Numbered from the stretch's first letter, positions 35,324 to 47,233 are shown. The stretch is 64,000 nucleotides of DNA from Methylobacterium currus (GCF_003058325.1 NZ_CP028843.1:735501-799500); one strand, 5' to 3'. The notes: generated by a model from the letters alone, not told the origin. Numbers and translations are program-made.

Positions 35324-35362
35324 GCGGCGATGGTCGAGAGAGGTTGCGATGCGATGCAATAT

Positions 35363-35379
35363 ATATCGTGATACGATAT
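35363..35379. promoter_or_regulatory. Palindromic operator between ClC and MarR genes
   Basis: Perfect inverted repeat ATATCGT-GAT-ACGATAT inside an AT-rich island (from about 35358 to 35382) in the 78-bp divergent interval. Shape and size match MarR-family operators; it would overlap the promoters of both genes. Inferred. Confidence 0.65.
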
Positions 35380-35401
35380 TTTCAAACGGGACGGGGAGCC
35401 G

Positions 35402-35833
35402 ATGAGCGAGGACGCGGGAGAACGGCTGTCGCGGGAGAACTATGCGGCGATCGCGGCATTCCGGCTGGAGCTGCGGCGGTTTCTCGCCTTCAGCGAGGCG
35501 GCGGCCGCGAAGGTCGGGCTGCCGGCCCAGCAGCACCAGGCGCTCCTGGCCATCGCCGGCCATGACGGCCCGCCGACGGTCGGGTTCGTGGCCGAGCAGC
35601 TCCTGGTGACGCCGCAGACCGCGGCCGAGCTCGTCTCACGCATGGTCGAGGCGGGCCTCCTGACGAAGGCCGCCTCGCCCCAGGATCGCCGCCGGCTGGC
35701 CCTGACGCCGACGCCGAAGGCCGAGGCGCTGCTGGCCCGGCTGACCGCGGCGCATCTGGAGGAGTTGCGGACGCTGGAGCCGGCCTTGACGAAGGCGCTC
35801 GGCCGCATGCAGCGCCGCATGATCGAGGAATGA
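35402..35833 (+). CDS. MarR family transcriptional regulator
   Basis: A 143-residue winged-helix regulator. QQHQALLAIAGHDGPPTVGFVAEQLLVTPQTAAELVSRMVEAG covers the recognition region, followed by the wing ASPQDRRRLALTPTPKAEALL, where DRRR is the family signature. Divergent from the ClC channel with a shared palindrome, so regulation of that transporter is likely. Signal unknown. Confidence 0.94.
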   Translation: MSEDAGERLSRENYAAIAAFRLELRRFLAFSEAAAAKVGLPAQQHQALLAIAGHDGPPTVGFVAEQLLVTPQTAAELVSRMVEAGLLTKAASPQDRRRLALTPTPKAEALLARLTAAHLEELRTLEPALTKALGRMQRRMIEE

Positions 35834-36317
35834 GAGGGCCCCGTTCCCGGGCAGGACGGTCGGATGCGCAGGGGACACCCCTGGGCGTGACCGGGCCCTG
35901 GCGACGCGCCCTCATGTGGCGCCGAACTGGCGCCAGGAGCGGGGAGGGGCCCGCCAGCGCGACCCGGACGAGGAGGGTTGCCGACGTGGCCGAGCTTCAG
36001 CGTCGTCGGGGTTTGAGTGCCAGGACCTGCGACGGGCCGTCGGCGCCCTTCGCGCTCGAGAGACCGAAACACCCGCATCGGCTGTGGCCCCGCGGCGGCA
36101 GGGCTGTCCGTGCACAAGACAGGAACGCGGGTTTCCCCCGCCCGTCTGGGAAAGCGGATCCCGCGCTCGATATCAGGAGGAATTCTGTTGGAGCGCCCGA
36201 CGGGTGACGGAGGGAGCGTCGAACGTGCCGAGACGGTCACCGCGTTCCGCACGATACCGTCGCGTCGACGACCCCGGATGCGCAGCTCCGACGCTGCCGA
36301 CCCACCGGGTAGGCTCC
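35834..36317. other. 484-bp stretch without a supported gene
   Basis: Between the MarR gene (plus) and the end of the receiver gene (minus). Frames are open because of GC content, but none resembles a protein family or has a good start. I see no terminator with a T-tract, no tRNA and no long repeat. Confidence 0.5.
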
Positions 36318-36704
36318 TCAACCCGCCGCGGCGATCGCGGCGATCAGGGTGCGCTTGAGATCCTGCTGGCTGAACGGCTTCTGCACCACCGGGCGGTCGC
36401 GGAAGGGCTCGCGGATGCCGGCGCCGCCATAGCCGGTGGAGAAGACGAGCGGCAGGCCGCGGCGCACGATCGCCTCGGCGACGGGGTAGATCGGCTCGCC
36501 GGCGACATTGACGTCGAGGATCGCGACCACGAAGCTCTCGCTCTCGGCCATCTCGAGCGCCTTGCTCAGCCGGGCCGCCGGACCCACGACCTCGCAGCCG
36601 AAATCGAGCAGCATGTCCTCCAGCAGCATCGAGATCGCCGCTTCGTCCTCCACCACGAGGACGCGGGCACCGTTCAGGAGGTCTTCGCTTGTTTCCGTGC
36701 CCAC
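36318..36704 (-). CDS. Single-domain response regulator (receiver)
   Basis: A 128-residue receiver without output domain. RVLVVEDEAAISMLLEDML carries the acidic pair, VAILDVNVAG the phosphorylated aspartate, LVFSTGYG the conserved Thr, and VVQKPFSQQDL the lysine. The AGEPIYPVAE loop and FSTGYG are typical of receivers paired with HWE or hybrid kinases in Methylobacterium. Start is uncertain: GTG 36704 fits the domain edge, while ATG 36794 would add 30 low-complexity residues. No partner kinase adjacent. Confidence 0.88.
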   Translation of the reverse strand: MGTETSEDLLNGARVLVVEDEAAISMLLEDMLLDFGCEVVGPAARLSKALEMAESESFVVAILDVNVAGEPIYPVAEAIVRRGLPLVFSTGYGGAGIREPFRDRPVVQKPFSQQDLKRTLIAAIAAAG

Positions 36705-36895
36705 GCCGGAGTTCTTTCCCTCAACGCCCCGAATCGAGGCCCGACCGACCTGTCCCTGCCGAAGCGGCAACCGCTCGACCGTCAGGGGTTCCATCCGCCC
36801 GCAACCCAGGCGGGTCCGCGCCGGCAGCCAAGACCTGCGCCGGTGAGCCGTCGCCCGGAACGCCAGTCATGTCAAGCGCACGGACCTGGGACGCG

Positions 36896-37828
36896 ATGCA
36901 GCGGCAGCCAGATACCCCCCACCCCTTGAATCGACGGACTCTGATCGCGGGGGGGCTCGCCGGATTGGCCCTTCCGGCCGCGGCGCGGGCCGACCGCCCG
37001 GTCGTCGTCGCCTCGAAGGTCGACGGCGAGGGCATCCTTCTCGGCCATGTGTTCGTGATGGTTCTCGCGCGGCTCGGCGTGCCGGTGACGGCCCGGCTCC
37101 AGCTCGGCCCGACCCGCATCGTGCGCACGGCGCTCACCGCCGGCGAGATCGATGCCTATCCGGAATATACCGGCAACGCCGCCTTCTTCTCCGGGACCGA
37201 CGCCGATCCGGTCTGGCGCCGGGCGGACACGGCCTATGCGGCGGCGACGGCCTTCGATGCCCGGAACGGCCTCACCTGGCTGAAGCCCGCACCCGCCAAC
37301 AACACCTGGCAGATCGCCGTGCAGGGCGCCCTCGCCCGGGCCGAGCACCTCGCCACGATGGCGGATTTCGCCGGCGCGGTCCGCCGCGGCCTGATCGAGC
37401 TCGCGGCCTCGGCGGAGTTCGTGGAGAGCCCAGCGGCCCTGCCGTCCTTCGAGCGCGCCTACGATTTCGTGATGCCGCGGGAGCGGATCGTGATGCTGCC
37501 GGGAGGCGACACCGCCGTCACCTTGCGGGCGGCCGCGCAGGGCATCAGCGGGGTCAATGCCGGCATGGTCTACGGCACCGACGGAGCCATCGCGGCCCTC
37601 GACGTCGCGGTGATGAGCGATCCGGCCGGCGCGCAGATCGTCTACGAGCCGGCGCCCTTGTTCCGCACCGCCATCCTCGACCGCTATCCCCAGATCGCGC
37701 CCGCCCTCGATCGCATCGTCTCCGGCCTCGACCTGCCGACCCTGCGGCGGCTCAACGCCCAGGTGGCGGTGGAGGGCGACACCCCGGAGGCGGTCGCCCG
37801 CCGCTACCTCGGATCGCTCGCACCATGA
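36896..37828 (+). CDS. Glycine betaine/osmoprotectant ABC importer, substrate-binding protein (YehZ/OsmF-like)
   Basis: A 310-residue periplasmic protein. RRTLIAGGLAGLALPAAARA is a twin-arginine signal peptide. The mature part resembles OpuBC/YehZ-type quaternary-amine binders: VVASKVDGEGILLGHVFVMV, TAGEIDAYPEYTGNAAFF, NNTWQIAV, GMVYGTDGAIAALD. The ATG at 36896 is chosen; ATG 36869 is possible. Its stop is part of a 14-bp duplication leading to the permease gene. Affinity for betaine cannot be shown from sequence. Confidence 0.88.
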   Translation: MQRQPDTPHPLNRRTLIAGGLAGLALPAAARADRPVVVASKVDGEGILLGHVFVMVLARLGVPVTARLQLGPTRIVRTALTAGEIDAYPEYTGNAAFFSGTDADPVWRRADTAYAAATAFDARNGLTWLKPAPANNTWQIAVQGALARAEHLATMADFAGAVRRGLIELAASAEFVESPAALPSFERAYDFVMPRERIVMLPGGDTAVTLRAAAQGISGVNAGMVYGTDGAIAALDVAVMSDPAGAQIVYEPAPLFRTAILDRYPQIAPALDRIVSGLDLPTLRRLNAQVAVEGDTPEAVARRYLGSLAP

Positions 37829-37842
37829 TCGATGCACCATGA
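37825..37842 (+). other. Five-codon mini-ORF (MIDAP) bridging two ABC genes
   Basis: The sequence GCACCATGATCGATGCACCATGA contains a 14-bp tandem duplication. The ATG at 37825 overlaps the stop of the binding-protein gene (ATGA) and reads Met-Ile-Asp-Ala-Pro-stop. That stop overlaps the ATG of the permease at 37839 (again ATGA). No Shine-Dalgarno is visible before 37839, so termination-reinitiation through the mini-ORF could deliver ribosomes. Confidence 0.55.
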
Positions 37843-39005
37843 CCTCCGGCGCCACGATGCCCCGCGCCCCCACCCGGCCGACCGCCTGGCTGCCTTCGGC
37901 CGCGGCAGGCCTCGCCGTCGCGGCGCTCGCGGGCCTGCCGTTCCTCACCCTGGCGCCAAACCGCCTCGTGCCGGGCAGCCCGGTCGGATGCGGCCTCGCC
38001 GGAGCCGCAACCGGCGCGCTCGCGGTCGCGGCGGCTCTCCTGCTCGCCGGCCCGGCGCGGCCGTGGCGCCCGTGGATCGCCCTCGCGGCGGCGCTCGCCG
38101 CCTGGTGCGTGCTGCTGCTGGGAGCCGGGCAGGGGGCCGCCGGCCTTCTCGCCGGAAAACCCCCGGCCGCCCGCGCCGCCCTCGGGTCGGGGGCGTGGCT
38201 CGCCCTCGTGGCGCTGGCGGGCCTCGCCGCGGAGGCGGCCCGGGTCGCCCTGCCGCGCCGGGGTGGCCTCGTCGCCGCCCTGCTGCTGTTCGGCCTCGCG
38301 GCGCTGCTCGCTGGGGCGGGATGTCTCGATTCCCTCTCGCTGGCGGTCGAGTACCGGGCGCGGGCGGGCGCCGTGGCGGCGGCCATCGTGCAGCATCTCG
38401 GCCTCGCCGGGGCCTCGCTCCTGATCGCGCTCGTTCTGTCCGTGCCCCTGGCGCTCCTGCGCCTGCGCGACGGGCCGGCCTCGCGCCTCGTCGACGGGCT
38501 CATCGGCGGGATCCAGGTCGTGCCGGCCCTGGCGCTGTTCGCCGCTCTCGTGGCGGGGCTGTCCGGCCTGCTCACCCTGGTGCCGACCCTGCGCAGCCTC
38601 GGCCTCGCCGCCATCGGGCCGGTGCCGGCGGTGATCGGCACGGCCGCCTATCTGGCCCTGCCGCTGGTCAGCGGGCTCGCCGCCGGCCTTGCCGCCGTGG
38701 ATCCCGACGTGCTCGTCGCCGCCCGGGCGAACGGCCTCACGCCGCGCGAGGTGCTGTGGCGGGTGCGCCTGCCGCTGGGCGCGCCGGTGCTGATGGGAGC
38801 GCTACGGGTGGCGGCGGTGCAGAGCGTCGGCCTCGCCACCCTCGGCGGCCTCGTCGGGGCCGGCGGGCTCGGGGCGCTGATCTTCGAGGGCATGGCGCAG
38901 TTCGCCCAGGACCTGATCCTGCTCGGGGCGCTCCCGGTGATCGGCCTCGCGCTCGCGGTCGATGCCGGGCTCGCGCTCCTGGCCAGCCTGACGGAGGCGG
39001 CATGA
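37839..39005 (+). CDS. Osmoprotectant ABC importer permease (YehY-like)
   Basis: A 388-residue inner-membrane protein. The N-terminal half has several extra helices; the C-terminal BPD_transp_1 domain includes GIQVVPALALFAALV and the coupling EAA-like loop VAARANGLTPREVLWRVRLPLGAPVL, then GLGALIFEGMAQF. The long N-terminal extension matches YehY rather than compact OpuBB permeases. It overlaps the next permease by ATGA. Confidence 0.9.
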   Translation: MTSGATMPRAPTRPTAWLPSAAAGLAVAALAGLPFLTLAPNRLVPGSPVGCGLAGAATGALAVAAALLLAGPARPWRPWIALAAALAAWCVLLLGAGQGAAGLLAGKPPAARAALGSGAWLALVALAGLAAEAARVALPRRGGLVAALLLFGLAALLAGAGCLDSLSLAVEYRARAGAVAAAIVQHLGLAGASLLIALVLSVPLALLRLRDGPASRLVDGLIGGIQVVPALALFAALVAGLSGLLTLVPTLRSLGLAAIGPVPAVIGTAAYLALPLVSGLAAGLAAVDPDVLVAARANGLTPREVLWRVRLPLGAPVLMGALRVAAVQSVGLATLGGLVGAGGLGALIFEGMAQFAQDLILLGALPVIGLALAVDAGLALLASLTEAA

Positions 39006-39769
39006 CCCGCACCCCTGCACAGCGTGCCCTCTCCGGCCGAGCCCTCTCCAGCCCAGCCGTCTTGCCCCTGCTGCTGGCGGTGAGCCTCGCCCTGCTCAGC
39101 CTGCCGGAGGTCGCCGGGTTCGTGGTCCGGGCCCTCGGCCTTCAGGCCGGCACGCCGGTGCCGGCCGGGCGCCTCGCCTGGCTCGCCCGGCAGCATCTCG
39201 CCCTGGCGCTCGCGGGCTTCTGCCTCGCGGGCGGGGCCGGGCTCGGCCTCGGCATCCTGGCGACCCGCGCCGCCGGTGCGTCGATGCGCGCCACCCTCGA
39301 CACCCTGGCGGCGGCGGCCCAGGCCGTCCCGCCCCTGGTGGTGGTAGCCCTGGCACTCCCGGTGATCGGCTTCGGGGCGCCGCCGATTCTCCTGGCCCTC
39401 GCCGCCTACGGGCTGATGCCGGTGATGCGCGGCACCGTCGGGGCGCTCGCCACCGTGCCGGAGGAGGTGCGCCGGGCGGCGATCGGCATGGGGCTCACCC
39501 CCACGCAAACGCTCCTGCGGGTCGAACTGCCGCTCGCCGCCGGGCCGATCCTGGAGGCCTTGCGGGTGGTGCTGGTGCTGGCGGTGGCGACCGCCGCGAT
39601 CGGGGCGCTCGCCGGCGCCCAGACCCTCGGCACGCCGATCATCGTCGGCCTGCAGAACCAGAACACTCTCGCCCTGGTCCAGGGCGCCGCGGCGGCCGCG
39701 GCGCTCGCCTTCCTGGCCGATGCGGCCTGGCTCGCCGCAGCAACGGGTTTGGGCCGGCTGCTGCGATAG
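39002..39769 (+). CDS. Osmoprotectant ABC importer permease (YehW-like)
   Basis: A 255-residue inner-membrane permease. AAAAQAVPPLVVVALALPVIGFG and the EAA-like loop RRAAIGMGLTPTQTLLRVELPLAAGPILEA are clear, as is the C-terminal AGAQTLGTPIIVGLQNQNT. Translationally coupled to the first permease (ATGA). The ATPase (YehX equivalent), normally between or beside the permeases, is not present in this window. Confidence 0.9.
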   Translation: MTRTPAQRALSGRALSSPAVLPLLLAVSLALLSLPEVAGFVVRALGLQAGTPVPAGRLAWLARQHLALALAGFCLAGGAGLGLGILATRAAGASMRATLDTLAAAAQAVPPLVVVALALPVIGFGAPPILLALAAYGLMPVMRGTVGALATVPEEVRRAAIGMGLTPTQTLLRVELPLAAGPILEALRVVLVLAVATAAIGALAGAQTLGTPIIVGLQNQNTLALVQGAAAAAALAFLADAAWLAAATGLGRLLR

Positions 39770-39772
39770 GCG

Positions 39773-41830
39773 TCAGGCCGCCAGGCCCCGCTTGCGCAGG
39801 AGCGGCGCGGTGCTCGGCAGGCGGCCGCGGAAGGCCGTGTAGGCGCTGCGCGCGTCGCGCAGGTTGCCGGCGCCGTACACGTAAGCACGAAGGCGCTCGG
39901 CGGTGGCCGGATCGAAGATGTTGCCGGCCTCCCGGAAGGCGTCGAAGGCGTCGGCATCCAGCACCTCGGACCAGAGGTAGCTGTAATAGCCGGCCGCGTA
40001 GCCCTCCCCGGCGAAGACGTGTTGGAAGTGCGGCGTGCGGTGGCGCATCGCGATCTCGGCCGGCATGCCGATGCGGCGCAGCGACTCGGCCTCGAAGGCC
40101 AGCGGGTCGATGCCGCTCTCGGCTTGCGGCGAGAGATGCAGGTCGAGGTCGACGATGGCCGAGGCCGTATATTCCACCGTGGCGAAGCCCTGGTTGAAGG
40201 TGCGGGCGGCAAGCAGCCGGGCCAGCAGGTCCTCAGGCATCGGCTCGCCCGTGCGGTAGTGGCGGGCATGGGCCCGCAGCACCTCCGGCTGCTCCAGCCA
40301 GTGCTCGTAGAGCTGCGAGGGCAGCTCGACGAAGTCGCCCGCCACCGCGGTGCCGGCGAGCAGCGGGTAGGTCACGTTGGACAGCAGGCCGTGCAGGGCG
40401 TGGCCGAATTCATGAAACAGCGTGCGGGCGTCGTCGAAGGAAAGCAGCGCCGGCTCGCCCTTACCCCCCTTGGCGAAATTCATCACGTTGACGATGATCG
40501 GCGTGACCTCGCCGGTCAGGCGCTCCTGCGAGCGGAAGCCGCTCATCCAGGCGCCCGAGCGCTTGCTGGCCCTCGCGAAGTAATCGCCGAGGAACAGGCC
40601 GATCAACCGCCCGTCCCGGTCGGCGACCTCCCAGGCGCGCACCTCCGGGTGGTAGCGCGGCACGTCCGGCAACTCGGTGAAGGAGAGGCCGAACAGGCGG
40701 TGCGCCGTGTCGAAGGCGGCCTGGATCATGCCCTCCAGGGCCAAGTAAGGCTTGATCTCGCCCTCGTCGAGGGCGTGCTCGCGCCGGCGCAGGCGCTCGG
40801 CGTAGTGCCGCCAGTCCCACGGAGCGAGGTCGAAGCTGTGCCCGTCCTCGCGGGCGAGCGCCTGGAGCCGGTCGCGCTCAGCTTCCGCCCGGCGGCGGGC
40901 CGGCGCCCAGACTTCCTCCAGCAGTCCCACGGCCGCCTCGGCGCTGCCCGCCATCGTGTCGTCGAGGCGGTAGGCGGCGTAGCTCGGATAACCCAGGAGG
41001 CGGGCGCGCTCGGCGCGCAGGCGCAGGGTCTCGGTGATGATCGCCCGGTTGTCGGTCTCGCCGCCGTTTTCGCCCCGGCGGATCCAGGCGGCGTAGGCGC
41101 GCTCCCGCAGGTCCCGCCGCGTCGAGAAGACCAGGAATGGGTCGATCAGCGAGCGCGACAGGGTGATGACGTGGCGGCCGGGAAGCCCGCGCTCCTCGGC
41201 GGCCCGCGCCGCGGCGGCGCGCAGGAAGGGCGGCAGGCCGGCGAGGTCGTCCTCACTGGCCAGTTCCAGCGTGAAGGCGCCTTCGTCGGCGAGCAGGTTC
41301 TGGCTGAACTCGGTGCCGAGCTCGGCGAGCCGGGCTGCGATCGCCGCCATCCGCTCCTTGGCCTCTGCATCGAGCTCGGCCCCGGCGCGGCGGAAGCGCA
41401 GGCGGTAGCGCTCGCGCACCCGCTTGGCCTCGTCGCTCAATCCCTCCTCGCCGATGGCGGAGACCCGCGCCCACAGGTCGGGGTTGAGGTAGATCGCGCT
41501 GCCGTGGCGGGCGAGCCGCGGCGCCACCGCCCTCTCGACGGCCTGGAGATCCGGGTTGGTGTGGCTGCCGGTGAGGTTGAAGAAGGTCGAGGAGACCCGC
41601 CGCAGGGCCTGGCCGGAGCGCTCCAGCGCCTCGATGGTGTTGGCGAAGGTCGGCGGCTCGGGGTTGCCGGCGATCGCCTCGATCTCGGCGACGTGCTGGG
41701 CCAGTGCCCGCTCGAAGGCCGGCTCGTAATGCGCAGGGGAGATGCGCTCGAAGGGCGGCAGCCCGTGGGGCGTCGTCCAGGCCGGCTCGGAGAAGGGGTT
41801 GGGCTCGTGCTCCGCCGTGACGCCGCGCAT
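39773..41830 (-). CDS. dcp: Peptidyl-dipeptidase Dcp (M3 family)
   Basis: A 685-residue zinc metallopeptidase that removes C-terminal dipeptides; cytosolic, peptide recycling. The N-terminus NPFSEPAWTTPHGLPPFERI and NTIEALERSGQALRRVSSTF follow Dcp closely, and the active site is LFHEFGHALHGLLS with the downstream Glu ligand in DFVELPSQLYEHW. Length is as in E. coli Dcp. The ATG at 41830 has GAGAGGA upstream; an open extension to 42058 is not conserved and overlaps the divergent gene. Confidence 0.95.
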   Translation of the reverse strand: MRGVTAEHEPNPFSEPAWTTPHGLPPFERISPAHYEPAFERALAQHVAEIEAIAGNPEPPTFANTIEALERSGQALRRVSSTFFNLTGSHTNPDLQAVERAVAPRLARHGSAIYLNPDLWARVSAIGEEGLSDEAKRVRERYRLRFRRAGAELDAEAKERMAAIAARLAELGTEFSQNLLADEGAFTLELASEDDLAGLPPFLRAAAARAAEERGLPGRHVITLSRSLIDPFLVFSTRRDLRERAYAAWIRRGENGGETDNRAIITETLRLRAERARLLGYPSYAAYRLDDTMAGSAEAAVGLLEEVWAPARRRAEAERDRLQALAREDGHSFDLAPWDWRHYAERLRRREHALDEGEIKPYLALEGMIQAAFDTAHRLFGLSFTELPDVPRYHPEVRAWEVADRDGRLIGLFLGDYFARASKRSGAWMSGFRSQERLTGEVTPIIVNVMNFAKGGKGEPALLSFDDARTLFHEFGHALHGLLSNVTYPLLAGTAVAGDFVELPSQLYEHWLEQPEVLRAHARHYRTGEPMPEDLLARLLAARTFNQGFATVEYTASAIVDLDLHLSPQAESGIDPLAFEAESLRRIGMPAEIAMRHRTPHFQHVFAGEGYAAGYYSYLWSEVLDADAFDAFREAGNIFDPATAERLRAYVYGAGNLRDARSAYTAFRGRLPSTAPLLRKRGLAA

Positions 41831-41976
41831 GCTGGTCCTCTCGCTGATAGGGCGCGCGACGATAGACCCTGGGGCGGGGCGCGCAAGCGCGGCCGGGATC
41901 GCGCGAGCGCGGCATGGTGCGCGGGAACGGTCACGCTTGGCCGCCCGTTGGAGGAGCGGGACCGGGGGAGGGCGCG

Positions 41977-42870
41977 ATGGCGGGGACGAATATGGGGCGG
42001 ATCCTCGCCGCGCTGCTGGGCGCGGCCGTCGTTGCAGGCCCGGCGGCGGGCCAGACATCGGCGGTCCCGCCGCCCTTGAGCCGGGTTCCCGCCGATCAGG
42101 TGCCTCTGCCGCCGCCCCGGCCCGACGAGGCGAAGGGCCCGGCCGCCACCGATCCAGCCGTCAAGGAGCCGTCCGGCAAGGAGGCGAACCCCAAAGAGAC
42201 CGGCAAGGACGCCGCCAAGGACGCCGCCAAGGAGAGTCCGGCTGCGCCCGCCGCCGAGCCGGCGCCGCTGCCGCCGGAGCGGCCCGCCGACCTGCCCTCC
42301 GGCCCGGCACCCACCCCCGCCACGGTCGTGCCGGACGACACCGCCTGCCTGCGCCGGCTCGAACGCCTCGGCGTCAAGGCCGAGCCGGTGGCGCCCCTCG
42401 CCGACGGCCTGTGCGGGGCGGCCAAGCCCCTGCGGGTGACCGCTCTGCCCGACGGCGTCGCGCTCGCGCCCGCCGCCACCCTCACCTGCGTCGCCGCCGA
42501 GGCCTTGAGCCGCTGGAGCACCGAGGTGCAGGTGATCGCCGAGCGGACCCTCGGCAAGGCTGCTCAGACGTTCAAGATCGGCGGCTCCTACGAGTGCCGC
42601 GGCCAGAACCACGATCCGAGCGCCAAGCTCAGCGAGCACGCCTACGCAAACGGGGTCGACGTGATGGGCTTCACCTTCGAGGGCAGGGCGCCGGTCGCCG
42701 TGGGCGCGACGCGGGAGGGCACGCCCGAGGCGGCGTTCGAGGCCGCGATCAGGGCCCGTGCCTGCGGCTTCTTCCGCACCGTGCTCGGGCCCGGCTCGGA
42801 CGCCGCCCACGCCAACCACCTCCATCTCGACGAGCGCGAGCGCCAGGCCGGCCACCGCCTGTGCCAGTGA
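41977..42870 (+). CDS. Extensin-like C-terminal domain protein, exported
   Basis: A 297-residue protein. The N-terminus has a signal peptide (ILAALLGAAVVAGPAAG), then a Pro/Lys/Glu-rich linker with KDAAK repeats (to about residue 110). The C-terminal extensin-like domain shows CLRRLERLGVKAEPV, SYECRGQNHDPSAKLSEHAY, GVDVMGFTF and AHANHLHLDERER. The bacterial domain is related to D-Ala-D-Ala peptidase (VanY/M15-like) folds: the SEHAYANGVD and NHLHLD motifs supply likely zinc ligands. A role in the cell wall is inferred. Confidence 0.88.
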   Translation: MAGTNMGRILAALLGAAVVAGPAAGQTSAVPPPLSRVPADQVPLPPPRPDEAKGPAATDPAVKEPSGKEANPKETGKDAAKDAAKESPAAPAAEPAPLPPERPADLPSGPAPTPATVVPDDTACLRRLERLGVKAEPVAPLADGLCGAAKPLRVTALPDGVALAPAATLTCVAAEALSRWSTEVQVIAERTLGKAAQTFKIGGSYECRGQNHDPSAKLSEHAYANGVDVMGFTFEGRAPVAVGATREGTPEAAFEAAIRARACGFFRTVLGPGSDAAHANHLHLDERERQAGHRLCQ

Positions 42871-42945
42871 GCGCGACAAGGGCGGGAACGGGGGAGGCGT
42901 CCGGCGCTTTAGGCCTTGCTGATTTCATGGTCAGGAGAGGGTCGG

Positions 42946-44058
42946 ATGTGGAAGACGGCGAGGCTCGGGGCGGCTCTGCTGGTGGTGGGGTTGTCGGGCG
43001 CGGCCGGTGCCGCGGAGGCTCCCCTGACGCCGGAGGCGATCAATCAGGCGCAGTTCGGCGCCGGGGCGGCGAGCCAGGAGAAGGGCGCCAGGGAATCCGG
43101 CAAGAAGGAGACGAAGCCCGCCAAGGCCACGGAGAAGGCCACGGAGAAGGCCGATGAGAAGCCTGATGGGAAGCGCGCCGACCCGCTGACCGTGCGGGTG
43201 CAGGTGCTTCTCGACCGGGCCGGCTTCTCGCCCGGCGCCATCGACGGGCGGGACGGCGACAACTTGCGCGGGGCGCTCACGGGCTTCGCCAAGGCCAAGG
43301 GCCTGACCTCCTCCGGCCAGCTCGACGCGCCCGTGTGGCAGGCCCTGTCCGGCACCAGCCAGGACCCGGCCGTGACGCAGTACACGCTGACCGAGCAGGA
43401 CGTCGCCGGCCCGTTCGTCGAGGAGATCCCGCCGAAGATGGAGGAGCAGGCCGACCTGAAAGCGCTGTCCTACACGTCGCCGGCCGAGATGCTGGCCGAG
43501 CGCTTCCACATGAGCAAGGGATTGCTGGAGGCCCTCAACCCTGACGCAGCCCTGACCAAGGCCGGCACGGTGATCACGGTCGCGGCGGTGCCGCCGCTGG
43601 AGACCGGCCGCATCCCCGGCAAGGAGCTGCCGCAGGCCCCGAAGGTCACCCGCATCGAGGTCGACAAGGATGCGCTCCAGGTCCGGGCCTATGGCGAGGA
43701 CGGAGCGCTGATCCACCTCTACCCGGCCTCGATCGGCAGCGAGGAGAAGCCGGCGCCGAGCGGTGTCCTGAAGGTCGAGAGCGTCGCCTTCGACCCGACC
43801 TACACCTATAACCCGAAATACGAGTTCAAGGGCGTCGAGGCGAAGCACAAGTTCACCATCAAGCCCGGCCCGAACAGCCCGGTCGGCGTGGTCTGGATCG
43901 ACCTCTCGGGCGATGACGGCTACGGCATCCATGGCACGCCCGAGCCGGAGAAGGTCGGCAAGACCGAGTCGCATGGCTGCGTCCGGCTCACCAACTGGGA
44001 CGCGCGCGACCTGGCGAAGCACGTCGCGAAGGGCGCGACGGTGGATTTCGGGAAGTGA
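42946..44058 (+). CDS. L,D-transpeptidase (YkuD) with peptidoglycan-binding region
   Basis: A 370-residue exported protein. Signal peptide to about residue 25, then a Lys/Glu-rich linker (KATEKATEKADEK), a PG_binding_1 domain (LLDRAGFSPGAIDGRDGDNLRGAL), a LysM-like segment (SPAEMLAERFHMSKGLLEALNP), and the catalytic YkuD domain with IHGTPEPEKVGKTESHGCVRLTNWD (nucleophile Cys). It forms 3-3 cross-links or attaches proteins to peptidoglycan. It follows the extensin-like gene after 75 bp on the same strand; both share a charged linker style. Confidence 0.95.
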   Translation: MWKTARLGAALLVVGLSGAAGAAEAPLTPEAINQAQFGAGAASQEKGARESGKKETKPAKATEKATEKADEKPDGKRADPLTVRVQVLLDRAGFSPGAIDGRDGDNLRGALTGFAKAKGLTSSGQLDAPVWQALSGTSQDPAVTQYTLTEQDVAGPFVEEIPPKMEEQADLKALSYTSPAEMLAERFHMSKGLLEALNPDAALTKAGTVITVAAVPPLETGRIPGKELPQAPKVTRIEVDKDALQVRAYGEDGALIHLYPASIGSEEKPAPSGVLKVESVAFDPTYTYNPKYEFKGVEAKHKFTIKPGPNSPVGVVWIDLSGDDGYGIHGTPEPEKVGKTESHGCVRLTNWDARDLAKHVAKGATVDFGK

Positions 44059-44133
44059 GCGGCGTCCTGCCGAGTTGAAACTCTCCTGGTCACGACCCCA
44101 TGGGCTTCGGTGAAGCGGGAGAACATCCTCTGC

Positions 44134-44183
44134 GAAACACAAACGCCGTGTCCGTGAGCTTGATCGGCTCACGGAAACGGCGT
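44134..44183 (-). terminator. Rho-independent terminator of gyrA
   Basis: A 17-bp stem with one mismatch (44143-44159 with 44167-44183), loop of seven bases. On the minus strand it is followed by TTTGTGTTT, suited to intrinsic termination of gyrA 30 bases after its stop. It may also help end the plus-strand transpeptidase transcript. Confidence 0.8.
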
Positions 44184-44211
44184 GGCGGATGCGGCGGGAG
44201 AGAGAGGCCGA

Positions 44212-46971
<2,760 letters not shown>

Positions 46972-47233
46972 GGTCTGTCTCTCGTCGCGGCCCGCGCGGG
47001 CTCACACTCTCTCGCCGGACGGCTTAGCCGATTTGCGCTCCGGGTGCCAGCGCCAAAGCCCGGCACGGAGAGCGGAAGGCGAAGCAAATCAGCATCTTAG
47101 ATGGGCGTTCCGGAGATGTTCCACAAGCCCGCCCGATACCGGTGGACGAGTGTCCCGCGAACTCGTTAGAGATTGGCAAAGGATGCGGGAGGACGGCGCC
47201 GGTGGCGGCCCGCCCGCCTGCGGGAGGCCGCCG

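Noticed and set aside
36318..36704. Receiver gene as the missing CheY of the chemosensory operon
   Set aside because: It lies 13 kb away on the other strand, and its sequence is closer to receivers of HWE/hybrid kinases; no evidence of pairing.
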